Source of the DNA: Mycobacterium sp. Marseille-P9652
GTDB taxonomy: Bacteria; Actinomycetota; Actinomycetes; Mycobacteriales; Mycobacteriaceae
Direction of reading: 5' to 3'
DNA length: 64,000 nucleotides
Assembly: GCF_902652685.1 (NCBI RefSeq)
Contig: NZ_CACRUY010000028.1
Location: 1 to 64,000 of the forward strand
Shown piece after piece: positions 32,470-40,983 of this stretch. The position numbers and the translations under genes are program-made. The notes under the pieces were generated by a model. That model worked only from the letters and a program-made list of their open reading frames with translations. It searched no databases and was not told the DNA's origin. Each line of letters begins with the position of its first letter. Within the stretch, counting starts at the first letter, position 1.

Positions 32470-33630
32470 GTGAGGATCGCGATGGTCGGAGGCGACGACT
32501 TCGTCGGTGACCACATCGCCCAACTCTCTGCCGCGCTGGGCGCCCGCGGGCACGAACCCGTCACCTACACCAGGCAGGGGTCGCGGGGGCGTGCCCGCAC
32601 CGATGCCGCCGGTTGCCGCACGGTACCGATCGCGGTCGGCCCCCGCGCCGGGGCGTCGGCGCTCGACGTCCTGCCATACGTCGGAGACTGGGCCGCCGCG
32701 CTCGAGGCCGTGTGGTCGTCGGACCGTCCCGACGTCGTGCACGCGCACGGCCTGCTGGGCGGATTGGCCGCGCAACTGGCCGCCCGGCGCCGGCGGCTCC
32801 CCACCGTGCAGACCTTCCTCGGCCTCGCCGCCACGTCGGGCGCCGACGGCACCCCGCATGACAGCGTGCGCCGGCGCATCGAGCCCCTCCTGGTGAAGGG
32901 TGCGACGTGGGTGACGGGGGAGTGCACCGCAGACGTCGACGCGCTGGCCCGGCTCCGCCGGAGTCGCGCGCGGACGTCGGCGCTGACGAGCGGTGTCGAC
33001 GTGGAGCGTTTCACCCCGGTAGGCCCCGCAGCGGACCGGTCCGAGGCGCACCGCATCATGTGTTTGGTGCCAAATCCGTTGCCGTGCAACGGGTTGGACA
33101 TCGCGATCGAGGCCATCGCCAGGATCCCGGGGGCGGAGCTGGTGATCGCCGAAACCGACCCGGCCGATCGTGGCCACGACGGGGCGCGGGCCGAGTTGCG
33201 GCGCCTTTCCGCGAGCCTCGGGGTCACCGAGCGGGTCCGCTTCGCCGGCAGGGCTTCCGACGCCGAACTGCCGAAGCTTCTTCGATCCGCCGACGTGGTG
33301 GCGTGCACACCCCGGCTCCCGCCGCGCGCGACGGCGGTGTTGCAGGCCATGGCGAGCGGCGTCACGGTGGTGGCCGTGGCGGTGGGCGTCCTGCGCGACG
33401 CGGTGGTGGACAACGTCACCGGTTTGGTGCTGCCCAACGACCGGCCCGGTGCACTGGCCGCCGCACTGAGGGTTCTTCTGGCGCAGCGCTTTCAGTGCGA
33501 GAGCATGGGGGCCGCCGGCCGGAGCCGGGCCATGTCGCGGTTCAGCTGGGACCGCATCGCGCTCGACGCGCTCAACATCTACCAGCAGCTGGCCGCGCCG
33601 GCAGAGTTGCAGCCGACGGTGACACGGTGA
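32470..33630 (+). CDS. GT4 family glycosyltransferase, atypical donor loop
   Basis: 386 residues. GTG 32470 chosen because RIAMVGGDDF is the expected N terminus; the upstream in-frame stretch contains the promoter. DVVHAHGLLGGLAAQL and RTSALTSGVDVERFTP are typical GT-B features. In the donor domain the usual E-x7-E motif is replaced: the region reads TPRLPPRATAVLQAMASGVTVVAVAVG, lacking both glutamates (seen as RATAVLQAMASG). It may therefore be inactive or use a different sugar. Related in layout to the GT4 at 18.9 kb. Confidence 0.8.
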   Translation: MRIAMVGGDDFVGDHIAQLSAALGARGHEPVTYTRQGSRGRARTDAAGCRTVPIAVGPRAGASALDVLPYVGDWAAALEAVWSSDRPDVVHAHGLLGGLAAQLAARRRRLPTVQTFLGLAATSGADGTPHDSVRRRIEPLLVKGATWVTGECTADVDALARLRRSRARTSALTSGVDVERFTPVGPAADRSEAHRIMCLVPNPLPCNGLDIAIEAIARIPGAELVIAETDPADRGHDGARAELRRLSASLGVTERVRFAGRASDAELPKLLRSADVVACTPRLPPRATAVLQAMASGVTVVAVAVGVLRDAVVDNVTGLVLPNDRPGALAAALRVLLAQRFQCESMGAAGRSRAMSRFSWDRIALDALNIYQQLAAPAELQPTVTR

Positions 33631-33669
33631 TGCAATGGTGAGGCGTCCGGCCTTCGACACGGGCCGGTC

Positions 33670-34749
33670 GTGACGACTATGGCAATCATCACCGACAGCG
33701 CAGCGCCCGGTTTGGTCGTCGGTATGGGCGGACGGCTCCTCGACGCCGTACAGCCGGATGCCCGCCCCGCCGGCCAATCTCCCACGCCCGAGCCCGGTTA
33801 CGGGAGCGCCGTTTCGACGATTCGTCACGACCAGTTCCGCGCCGCCGACGCGCAGACCGCGAGCCAATTCCTCGCCGCCGCCTACACGCCCGGGTGGCGG
33901 CTCACCGGTGTCTCGGGCCGCCTCGCCATGACCCACCGGCGCTGCGAGACGGTTTCGGTGACGGTCGACGAGGTGGTGATCCAAGGTCATGCGACCGTGG
34001 AGATTCCGGCCGGTGACACGGTCGTGGTGGTCCAGCCGCGTGCCGGATCCTTCAGCGTCACAAGCGGTTCCGTGCCCGCGGCGGACTGCCCGGTGCTGGT
34101 CGCCCACGGAATGTCGTGCGGCCTGCGCGTCAACGGCGCCCGGTTCGAAGTGGTGAGCGTCGCCCCCGACGCTTTGCTCAAAGCCGTTCCGGACTGGGGC
34201 GCGCCCGTGACCCAGCCGGCGCAGTTCCTCGGCTGGCGGCCGCGTTCGCGCGCCGCCGTGCGAGCGTGGCATCGGGCGCTGGACTACGTCACCGCCGCGC
34301 TGGGTTCCCCTGACACGGCCCAACAGCCGCTGATCGTCGCGGGAATGGCCCCGCTCCTGGCGGGCGCGCTGTTCGAGTGCTACCCGTCGACGCTGACGGA
34401 ACAGGACGTCGCCGCGGAGTCCGCGCTGCCCGACGCGCTCAAGGACGCGGTGTCGTTCATCCACCAGCACGCCACCGGGGACGTCGGCATCACCGAGGTG
34501 GCTGCCGCGGTGCATCTCACCCCCAGGGCGGTGCAGTACCTCTTCCGGCGCCAGCTCAACACCACCCCGACCGAATACATGCGCCGGGTCCGGCTCAACC
34601 GCGCTCATCAGGAGCTGATCGCCGGCACGCCGTCCACGGCCACCGTCACCGAGATCGCCCAGCGTTGCGGATTCGCGCACACCGGCCGGTTCGCGGTGCT
34701 CTACCGACAGACCTACGGGCAGAGCCCCCACACGACGCTGCGGCAGTGA
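33670..34749 (+). CDS. AraC-family transcriptional regulator
   Basis: 359 residues. The C-terminal 100 residues have two helix-turn-helix units: VGITEVAAAVHLTPRAVQYLFRR and VTEIAQRCGFAHTGRFAVLYR, ending YGQSPHTTLR. The N-terminal 240 residues resemble the cupin-like sensor of AraC_binding_2 regulators, ligand unknown. GTG 33670, 39 bases after the GT4 gene, so possibly cotranscribed with it; it may instead control the neighbouring hydrolase or STAS genes. A perfect 16-bp palindrome begins 12 bases after the stop. Confidence 0.85.
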   Translation: MTTMAIITDSAAPGLVVGMGGRLLDAVQPDARPAGQSPTPEPGYGSAVSTIRHDQFRAADAQTASQFLAAAYTPGWRLTGVSGRLAMTHRRCETVSVTVDEVVIQGHATVEIPAGDTVVVVQPRAGSFSVTSGSVPAADCPVLVAHGMSCGLRVNGARFEVVSVAPDALLKAVPDWGAPVTQPAQFLGWRPRSRAAVRAWHRALDYVTAALGSPDTAQQPLIVAGMAPLLAGALFECYPSTLTEQDVAAESALPDALKDAVSFIHQHATGDVGITEVAAAVHLTPRAVQYLFRRQLNTTPTEYMRRVRLNRAHQELIAGTPSTATVTEIAQRCGFAHTGRFAVLYRQTYGQSPHTTLRQ

Positions 34750-35074
34750 CGCGGTGCGTTTTCGAACATGTTCGAAGCGTTACGGTTTGGTTTCCGCGCT
34801 TCCTCACGGAGCGCGGGGAACTCACGGATCGGCCGTCTACCGGGGCCGATAGGCGCACGCCGGCGGCAAAACGCCTGCTAGGACTCACATCACACGTGAC
34901 ATAGCCGACGTCGGTCGCGGCGGTTCTCGAGCACGCCCCGCGGTCGCCGTGCCGTAGGCTCATAGCAGGTTGAGTCCCCAGCTGCCGTTTTCTATCGGGC
35001 GCCTCCAGGACACCTCTCTGCAGGACACCGTTGTCGCTCGACCTCTTTTCCCAACTTGCGAAGGGCGTACGCCC
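34750..35074. other. Intergenic region with palindromes
   Basis: 325 bases between the AraC and STAS genes. It holds a perfect 16-bp palindrome (34761-34776), two GC-rich hairpins (34794-34800 with 34810-34816; 34828-34834 with 34844-34850) that could end AraC transcription, and presumably the STAS promoter, for which I see no confident -35/-10. No gene is supported. Confidence 0.55.
34761..34776. promoter_or_regulatory. Perfect 16-bp palindrome
   Basis: TTCGAACATGTTCGAA, identical on both strands. Its half-sites look like the mycobacterial LexA box (TCGAAC/GTTCGA) but are separated by 2 bases where LexA needs 4, so it is not a canonical SOS box. An operator for another regulator, perhaps the AraC protein itself, is possible. 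Confidence 0.5.
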
Positions 35075-35545
35075 ATGACTGCCCCACCCGAACTGTGCAC
35101 GGCCGCGCTGCGCGGCCAGCCCCGAAGTCGCTACCAGATCGATTGCGCCGGATCGCGATTGCACGTGCACGCGCGCACCGTCGCCACCGTCCTGCGCGTC
35201 GACGGTGAGATCGACGCGTCCAATGCCCACCTCCTGACTCGGGAGATCCGCCGCTTCGCGCGCCTCAAGGCGCCGCTGATCCTCGACCTCACTCACCTGG
35301 ACTTCATGAGCAGTGCGGGTTTGGCTGCGCTGCAACAACTCCACGACGAACACCGGCTGAACGGGGTGCATTGCCGCGTCGTCGGCGGCCCCGCGCTTCG
35401 CCGGCTGGTGCAGGTGCTTCCCGATCACGGCCTGCCACTGGTGGATTCGGTGCCCGAGGCGCTGCGCCACATCGAAGGCGTCGTCCGCGCGCGTCGCCGC
35501 TTCGTCAGGGGCCTTGCGCGACAGGAGGAACCTCAGCGCACCTAG
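35075..35545 (+). CDS. STAS-domain anti-sigma factor antagonist
   Basis: 156 residues. VLRVDGEIDASNAHLLTREI and LILDLTHLDFMSSAGLAAL are the STAS fold; Ser79/Ser80 in DFMSSAGL occupies the position phosphorylated in SpoIIAA/RsbV proteins. Dephosphorylated antagonists capture RsbW-type kinases and free a sigma factor. ATG 35075 has GAAGGG nearby; an in-frame TTG at 34970 would add 35 unlikely residues. The RsbW-like partner could be the STAS-HATPase protein 5 kb upstream or UsfX elsewhere. Confidence 0.87.
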   Translation: MTAPPELCTAALRGQPRSRYQIDCAGSRLHVHARTVATVLRVDGEIDASNAHLLTREIRRFARLKAPLILDLTHLDFMSSAGLAALQQLHDEHRLNGVHCRVVGGPALRRLVQVLPDHGLPLVDSVPEALRHIEGVVRARRRFVRGLARQEEPQRT

Positions 35546-35588
35546 CATGGCGGTAGGAAGACCCCCGACACCTCGGTCAGGAGCCCCT

Positions 35589-36023
35589 ATGGTCGAAATC
35601 CATTTGGAGTGGACGATTGCCGCGCCCGTGGAAAGCGTCTTCGACTGGCTTGCCGATCCGGTCAACCTGGCCGCGGCCCCCCTCGTCCTGCGGGCGCGTT
35701 ACACCAGGGACGCCCCGGGCCCGGGCGCGGGTGCCGTGCGGCAGGTCCTCGGTGTCGGAACCTGGTTTCGGGAAGTGATCACGGCCTACGACCGGCCGCG
35801 CCGCTACACCTATCTGATCGTCGGATCGTTCCCCCCGTTCGACCACGAGGGCGGCACGCTGACCTTCACGGCCGTGGACGGTGGGACGCACGTCGACTGG
35901 CTGAGCAATTACACCCATCCCGTCTGGGCCGGGGGAAGGCTGCTGGAGGCGGTCAGCTACCGCCTGCTGTGCTCGAGTTTCGACGCGATCGTGAAGGCCT
36001 GCGCGCGGGCGCTGGAACGCTAG
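35589..36023 (+). CDS. SRPBCC-fold polyketide-cyclase-like protein
   Basis: 144 residues. IHLEWTIAAPVESVFDWLADPVN at the start and the C-terminal helix SFDAIVKACARAL are the START-like helix-grip fold that holds hydrophobic ligands. CAGGAG lies 7 bases before the ATG. It starts 43 bases after the STAS gene, in the same direction, so may be cotranscribed. No ligand can be predicted. It ends 2 bases before the convergent oxidase gene. Confidence 0.82.
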   Translation: MVEIHLEWTIAAPVESVFDWLADPVNLAAAPLVLRARYTRDAPGPGAGAVRQVLGVGTWFREVITAYDRPRRYTYLIVGSFPPFDHEGGTLTFTAVDGGTHVDWLSNYTHPVWAGGRLLEAVSYRLLCSSFDAIVKACARALER

Positions 36024-36025
36024 CC

Positions 36026-37381
36026 TCAGCGGCCCAGCCGCCGCATCAACTGGCCGGCGGCGTGCCGGCCGGACAGGACGGCGCCGGTCACCGAGGCGGG
36101 GTTGTCGGCGCCGACGGCCTCGCCCGCCAGGTAGAGGCGGTCGCCGATCGGCTCGGCAAGGCGGCGCCGGTCGTCGAGCCCGGATCCGGGCGCGTGAAAC
36201 GAGTAGGAGCCCCGCGCGTACGGGTCCACGGTCCACCGCGACGTGCGGACCTCGACCGGGGAGACACCGTCGCCGAAAAGCCGGCGAATGACGGGCAGCG
36301 CGCCCGCCATCAACTCGGCCGGGGGCGCCGATTCCACCGACCGGCCGCGGTCACCCGGGTTGAAGGCGAGCACGATCGGGCCCGCGGCGCTCGGCAGGCT
36401 GAACCACTGCGACCACAGCCCCGGCTCGGAGCTCAGGTACAGGTAGAAAGCGTTGTCCGCGTTCCACGTTCGCTTGTCGAGGCGGAAGTAGCTTTTCGAC
36501 AGCACGCCGAACCCCAGGGCGTCGACCGCGTGAGCGTGCCCGTCGGGCAGCGGCGGGTCGAAGGCGATCGCGCCGGATTTCAGCACCCCCAGGGGAACGG
36601 TGACGATCGCGGCGGGCCCCTCGAAGGACCGGTTTCCAGCCCGCACCACGACCGACTCCTCGCGGCGCACCACGGCGTTCACCGGCGAGTTCAGCACGAT
36701 CGGCAGTCCCTCGGCGAGGAGTTTCGGCAGGGCGTCGTAGCCGCTGGTGATCACGTCCTGGTCGCCGCCGGTGTAGGTGCCCGCGTCGAATGTCAAGGCG
36801 GACAACTGGTCTGCGCCGGCGGCGTAATCGTCCTCGATCTCGGTGGTGAGGTAGAAGCCGAGCTGCGCGCGCTCGGCGCCGGAAAGCTGGTCGCCGTCGG
36901 CCGCGGCCGCGACGGCGGAGCCGAGGCTGCCGCCGTCGACCTGGTCGCGGGCCCGCTCGACGAAGTGGCGCCACGACGTGCGGTCGTAATCCAGCGGTGG
37001 CAGACGGGGATCGACGGCGAGCTCGGCCCACCCGTAGTAGTCGGTCGTGGCGAGTTGGGCGCGCGCTTTTCGCGCCAGCTCCACCAGCGGGTTGTCCGTG
37101 GTGCCGTGGATCCACGAGGCGCCCATCTCCAGCGGCACGCCCCAGCCGCGGTCGGTGTGGACCCTGCCGCCGATGCGGTCGCGGGCCTCGATCACGCGGA
37201 CCGGCCATCCCGCGTCGGCCAGGCTGCGCGCCGCGGACAGGCCCGCCATTCCCGCGCCCACCACCAGCACCGACTTGGTGTCCGGCGGGGCGGGGCGCCC
37301 CGGTGAGCAGGCGGCCGCCAGCCCGCCGCCGACCGCGCTCGTCGCCGCGGCGAGGAATCTCCGACGGGGCATCGGGGACAC
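36026..37381 (-). CDS. Exported FAD-dependent amine oxidase-like lipoprotein
   Basis: 451 residues. PRRRF and a hydrophobic stretch ending LAAAC (Cys25) form a twin-arginine signal with lipobox, so a folded flavoprotein is probably exported and lipid-anchored. FAD is bound through VVGAGMAGLSAARSL and the ARDRIGGRV motif; DRLYLAGEAVG near the C terminus is the second FAD contact. It belongs to the flavin monoamine oxidase/polyamine oxidase family. ATG 37381 or 37372. Divergent from the hydrolase gene. Confidence 0.87.
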   Translation of the reverse strand: MSPMPRRRFLAAATSAVGGGLAAACSPGRPAPPDTKSVLVVGAGMAGLSAARSLADAGWPVRVIEARDRIGGRVHTDRGWGVPLEMGASWIHGTTDNPLVELARKARAQLATTDYYGWAELAVDPRLPPLDYDRTSWRHFVERARDQVDGGSLGSAVAAAADGDQLSGAERAQLGFYLTTEIEDDYAAGADQLSALTFDAGTYTGGDQDVITSGYDALPKLLAEGLPIVLNSPVNAVVRREESVVVRAGNRSFEGPAAIVTVPLGVLKSGAIAFDPPLPDGHAHAVDALGFGVLSKSYFRLDKRTWNADNAFYLYLSSEPGLWSQWFSLPSAAGPIVLAFNPGDRGRSVESAPPAELMAGALPVIRRLFGDGVSPVEVRTSRWTVDPYARGSYSFHAPGSGLDDRRRLAEPIGDRLYLAGEAVGADNPASVTGAVLSGRHAAGQLMRRLGR

Positions 37382-37456
37382 GGGGGAAGCGTCTCACAAG
37401 TTCCGCCCGGCGGCGTGTGCCTGCCGGAATCGCCCGTTTCCGAGGGTGTCTCACGC

Positions 37457-37462
37457 TAGGAT
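37457..37462 (+). promoter_or_regulatory. Possible -10 element of the hydrolase gene
   Basis: TAGGAT at 37457-37462, 50 bases before the ATG. No good -35 at the right distance; mycobacterial housekeeping promoters often lack one. Confidence 0.25.
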
Positions 37463-37512
37463 CAGGGCAACCGGATGGCAGCGACGGAGCTGTGGTCGAA
37501 GGGGGAGCGGCG

Positions 37513-38460
37513 ATGAGTGCCCGACGATCGACTCGAACGGTCGGCCCCACGGCCGCCGCCCTGCCGCCGGGCCGAACCCTCACCGTCCGCGCCGCCGACG
37601 GAACCCCGTTGCACGCCCAGGTGTTCGGGCCGTCCGACGGCTATCCCATCGTGCTGAGCCACGGCATCACCTGCGCGATGAGGGCGTGGGCGTACCAGAT
37701 CGCCGACCTGGCCGACGAATACCGGGTGATCGCCTTCGACCATCGCGGCCACGGGCGCAGCGGGGTGCCGCGCCGCGGCGGCTACAGCCTGAAATCGCTT
37801 GCCTCCGACCTCGATTCGGTGCTCGACGCCACCCTGGCGCCCCACGAGCGCGCGGTGCTGGCGGGGCATTCCATGGGCGGCATCACGATCGCCGCCTGGT
37901 CGGCGCGCTACCGGCACAAGGTCCGCCGCCGCGCCGACGCGGTCGCGCTGATCAACACCACCACCGGCGATCTGCTCCGCGAGGTCAAGCTGTTCGCGGT
38001 GCCACGGGGGCTCTCGCCGGCCCGCGTCATCGCCGCGCGCGGCCTGGTTTCCACCTTCGGCGGATTCCCGCTACCGGCTGTGGCTCGGATCCCCAGCCGG
38101 TACCTGGTCGCGATGCTCGCGGTGGGCAGGGACGCCGATCCCGGTGCGGCCCGGCTCATCCACGAGCTGTTCGTGGCGACCTCGGCGGCGGGGCGCGGGG
38201 GTTGCGCGAAGATGCTCGTCGAGGCGCTGGGCTCGCGGCATCTCGACCTCGACGGTCTGACGGTGCCCACGCTGGTCATCGGCAGCGAACACGACCGGCT
38301 CACCCCGATCAGCCAGTCCCGCCGGATCGCCCGCACCGCACCGAACGTCATCGGGCTGATCGAGCTGCCCGGCGGGCACTGCTCCATGCTCGAACAGCCG
38401 CGGGAGGTGAGTCGCCACCTGCGCGCGCTCGCCGAGTCGGCGACCCATCGCGTGGCGTGA
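37513..38460 (+). CDS. Alpha/beta hydrolase, Rv3171c (Hpx)-like
   Basis: 315 residues. LSHGITC oxyanion loop, DHRGHG, nucleophile Ser in AGHSMGG near 118, acid Asp in GSEHDRLTP and His in GGHCSMLE complete the triad. By position next to an aofH-like gene it corresponds to M. tuberculosis Rv3171c, annotated as non-haem haloperoxidase; ester or lactone hydrolysis is equally likely. GGGGAG precedes the ATG. It ends 20 bases before the convergent oxidase gene. Confidence 0.85.
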   Translation: MSARRSTRTVGPTAAALPPGRTLTVRAADGTPLHAQVFGPSDGYPIVLSHGITCAMRAWAYQIADLADEYRVIAFDHRGHGRSGVPRRGGYSLKSLASDLDSVLDATLAPHERAVLAGHSMGGITIAAWSARYRHKVRRRADAVALINTTTGDLLREVKLFAVPRGLSPARVIAARGLVSTFGGFPLPAVARIPSRYLVAMLAVGRDADPGAARLIHELFVATSAAGRGGCAKMLVEALGSRHLDLDGLTVPTLVIGSEHDRLTPISQSRRIARTAPNVIGLIELPGGHCSMLEQPREVSRHLRALAESATHRVA

Positions 38461-38480
38461 CGATCAGCGCGTAGTCGAAT

Positions 38481-39845
38481 TCACAGCAGGGCGGCGACGT
38501 CGGCGGCCGCCCGCTGTCCGGAGCGGACGGCGCCGTCCAGGAATCCCGTCCATTCGTCGGCGGTCTCGGTGCCGGCCCAGTGGATCGGCCCGACGGGCTC
38601 GCGCAACCAGCGCCCGAATCGCGTCCACGAGCCCGGCGGCACCGCAGCCGTCGGGCCGCCCGGCGCGAATTGCTCTGCGCCCCAACAGTGGTCGACGTAG
38701 TCGAGCGGCGTGAGCGCCTCGTCGCCGAACAGCGAGGCGAAGCAGCGCAGGGTGTCCTCGCGGCGCCGCTGCGCGGACAGGCCGTCGAACGCGCGGGCGT
38801 CGACGAAGCCCATCAGCACGCCGGGCCCGTCGGCGTGCGGGCTGACGTCGAACGTGATGAACACCGGGCCCCGGTCGGACAGGGCCTGCCCGGAGAACCC
38901 GTTGTGGCGCCAGAAGGGCGTCTCGTAGGCCGCGTAGGCCTTGCTCAGCCGCCCCTGCGGCCAGTTCGCGGCCAGTTGCTGGTACTCGCCCGGCAGCGGG
39001 GGAGCGAATTCGATCGAGGAGCGATGCTCGGGCGGCACGGCGACGACGACGAACCCCGCCTCGGCCTCGCCCGCGTCGGTGACCACCGTGACGCCCGCGC
39101 CGTGTCGCTCGATGCGGCGGACGGGAGCGCCCAGCACGACGCGCGGGCCCAACTCGGCGGCCATCGCCTCGGCGATCTGCTGGGTGCCGCCGGGGAACCG
39201 GTCCTGCTGGGCGCCGTTCTCGACGTCGAGCAGGCGGTCCAGGCCGCCCGCCGCGTGGGTGTAGCGGGCGGCGTGCAGCATCGAGACGTCCTGCGGTTCG
39301 CAGCCCCACGTCACCCGCGCCACGATGGCCAGCAGGTCGCGGGAGGAGGCGGAAGCGCGGACCGACCGCAACCAGTCGCCCAGCGACAGGCCGTCGAGCT
39401 CGCGCGCCCGGCGCGCGTCCCAGGGCGCCGCGAGCGGCACGCTGCGGGCGATCCGGTCGAACTGCCACCGCAACCGGGCAATGTCCAGCAGGCCGGTCAG
39501 CGAGAGCCTCGGGATGGTGCCGCGGTACGAGCGCTGCCAGCCCCGCCAGTGGATGAGGTTCTTGCCGTCGTGGTGGGTGGGGACGGTCGGAACGTCGAGT
39601 TCGGCCGCCAGCGCGAGCACCGCGTCCTGGGTGGGGCCGACGAAGGTGCCGCCCAGATCGGCCGGCAATCCGGCCACGCTGCCGGTGAACGAACGCCCGC
39701 CCACCCGGTCGCGGCCCTCGAAAACCAGCACGTCGTGGCCCTGTCGCGTCAGCTCACGCGCCGCAGCCAACCCGGCAAAGCCGGCGCCGACCACGACAAC
39801 GTCGACGATCCGGGGCCGGGTTGTCACGTGCCCAGTCAACCGCAT
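38481..39845 (-). CDS. aofH: Flavin monoamine oxidase, Rv3170 (AofH)-like
   Basis: 454 residues, ATG 39845. [21 protein letters not shown] and [10 protein letters not shown] bind FAD; the C-terminal [23 protein letters not shown] is the flavin-proximal signature of monoamine oxidases. No signal peptide, so it acts in the cytoplasm. Synteny with M. tuberculosis Rv3170 supports orthology. It would oxidise a primary or secondary amine to the aldehyde with release of peroxide. It is divergent from the LLM oxidoreductase gene. Confidence 0.87.
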   Translation of the reverse strand: MRLTGHVTTRPRIVDVVVVGAGFAGLAAARELTRQGHDVLVFEGRDRVGGRSFTGSVAGLPADLGGTFVGPTQDAVLALAAELDVPTVPTHHDGKNLIHWRGWQRSYRGTIPRLSLTGLLDIARLRWQFDRIARSVPLAAPWDARRARELDGLSLGDWLRSVRASASSRDLLAIVARVTWGCEPQDVSMLHAARYTHAAGGLDRLLDVENGAQQDRFPGGTQQIAEAMAAELGPRVVLGAPVRRIERHGAGVTVVTDAGEAEAGFVVVAVPPEHRSSIEFAPPLPGEYQQLAANWPQGRLSKAYAAYETPFWRHNGFSGQALSDRGPVFITFDVSPHADGPGVLMGFVDARAFDGLSAQRRREDTLRCFASLFGDEALTPLDYVDHCWGAEQFAPGGPTAAVPPGSWTRFGRWLREPVGPIHWAGTETADEWTGFLDGAVRSGQRAAADVAALL

Positions 39846-39898
39846 ACCCCGCGTTTCGTACGATGCTTTGTCGATTGCCGGTCCGATAGGCGGGTGCT

Positions 39899-40876
39899 GT
39901 GAGGGTCTACACCGCGTTGCACGGGCTCGTCGACGCCGCCGAGCGCGCACGGGAATTGCGCGACGCCGGCGTCGCCGGGGTCGCGACGTTCGAGGGTCCG
40001 CACGACGTGTTCGCTCCGCTCACTCTGGCCGCCTCGGTCGGCGGGCTGGACCTGATGACCAACGTAGCCATCGCCTTCCCGCGCAATCCGATCCACCTGG
40101 CGCATCAGGCCAACGACCACCAGTTGCTCAGCGGCGGCCGGTTCTTCCTCGGGCTGGGCACCCAGGTGCGCGCGCAGATCGAAAAGCGGTTCGGGGCCCA
40201 GTTCGACCGCCCGGTGGAGCGAATGACCGAGCTGATCGCGGCCCTGCGCGCGATCTTCGACGCGTGGAACACCGGCTGCCGCCTGGACTTTCGGGGCGAC
40301 TTCTACCGGCACACCCTGATGACGCCGACCTTCAGCCCCGGCCCCAACCCGTACGGGCCGCCGCCGATCTACATCGGCGCGCTCGGACCCCGGCTGACCC
40401 GCGCCGCCGCCGGCCACGCCGACGGCCTGCTGGTGATGCCGTTCAGCTCCCGGCGGTTCCTGCGCGAACACACGATGCCCGCGGTCCGCGAGGGTCTGCG
40501 GGCGAGCGGGCGCGACGCGGACGGGTTCGCCGTCATCCCGGAGATCATCGTGTCGGCCGGTGACGATCACGCGGCGACGCGGCGGCTGCTGGCCTTCTAC
40601 GGGTCGACGCCGGCCTACCGGCCGGTCCTGGCCGCGCACGGCCGGGAGGAGCTGCAGCCCGAGCTGAACGCGATGTCCAAGCAGGGCCGCTGGGAGGAGA
40701 TGGCCGGCCTGATCGACGACGACCTCCTGAACACCATCGCGGCCTGCGGCGCGCCGAAGGAGATCGCCGCGCACATCCGCGATCGCGTCGCGGGGGTGTC
40801 CGACACCGTCTTCCTCTACCAGCCGGCGCCCATCGCCCCGCGGACGCTGGCCGCCATCGTCGACGAACTGCGTTAG
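39899..40876 (+). CDS. F420-dependent LLM-class oxidoreductase (TIGR03617-like)
   Basis: 325 residues, GTG start. TIM-barrel luciferase-like monooxygenase features: [50 protein letters not shown] split over residues 53-85, and [15 protein letters not shown]. This pattern is that of the actinobacterial F420-dependent subfamily TIGR03617. The enzyme would transfer hydride to or from deazaflavin F420; substrate unknown. It ends just before the inverted repeat at 40.9 kb. Confidence 0.87.
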   Translation: MRVYTALHGLVDAAERARELRDAGVAGVATFEGPHDVFAPLTLAASVGGLDLMTNVAIAFPRNPIHLAHQANDHQLLSGGRFFLGLGTQVRAQIEKRFGAQFDRPVERMTELIAALRAIFDAWNTGCRLDFRGDFYRHTLMTPTFSPGPNPYGPPPIYIGALGPRLTRAAAGHADGLLVMPFSSRRFLREHTMPAVREGLRASGRDADGFAVIPEIIVSAGDDHAATRRLLAFYGSTPAYRPVLAAHGREELQPELNAMSKQGRWEEMAGLIDDDLLNTIAACGAPKEIAAHIRDRVAGVSDTVFLYQPAPIAPRTLAAIVDELR

Positions 40877-40914
40877 CGGACGCGCCGCTCAAACCCCCTC
40901 GCCCTACAGAACCG

Positions 40915-40977
40915 CGCCCAACGTCGAGTTGTTGCGCCCAGAACGCCCAAACGTCCGCAACAAGTCGACGCTCGGCG
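40915..40977. terminator. Inverted repeat between convergent genes
   Basis: A 22-nt arm at 40915-40936 pairs with 40956-40977 (19 of 22 positions; 19-nt loop). It lies between two convergent genes and has no U-tract. The right outer end reads as CGCCGAGCGT on the complement, like the repeat at 5.75 kb. Confidence 0.55.
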
Positions 40978-40983
40978 TGGCGG

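Noticed and set aside
34761-34776. LexA (SOS) box
   Set aside because: Half-sites match but the 2-base spacer does not fit the 4-base spacing of the mycobacterial box; the downstream gene is not a DNA-repair gene.
37436-37462. SigF promoter for the alpha/beta hydrolase
   Set aside because: A GTTT is present but at 15-17 nt there is no GGGTA; only an isolated TAGGAT remains.
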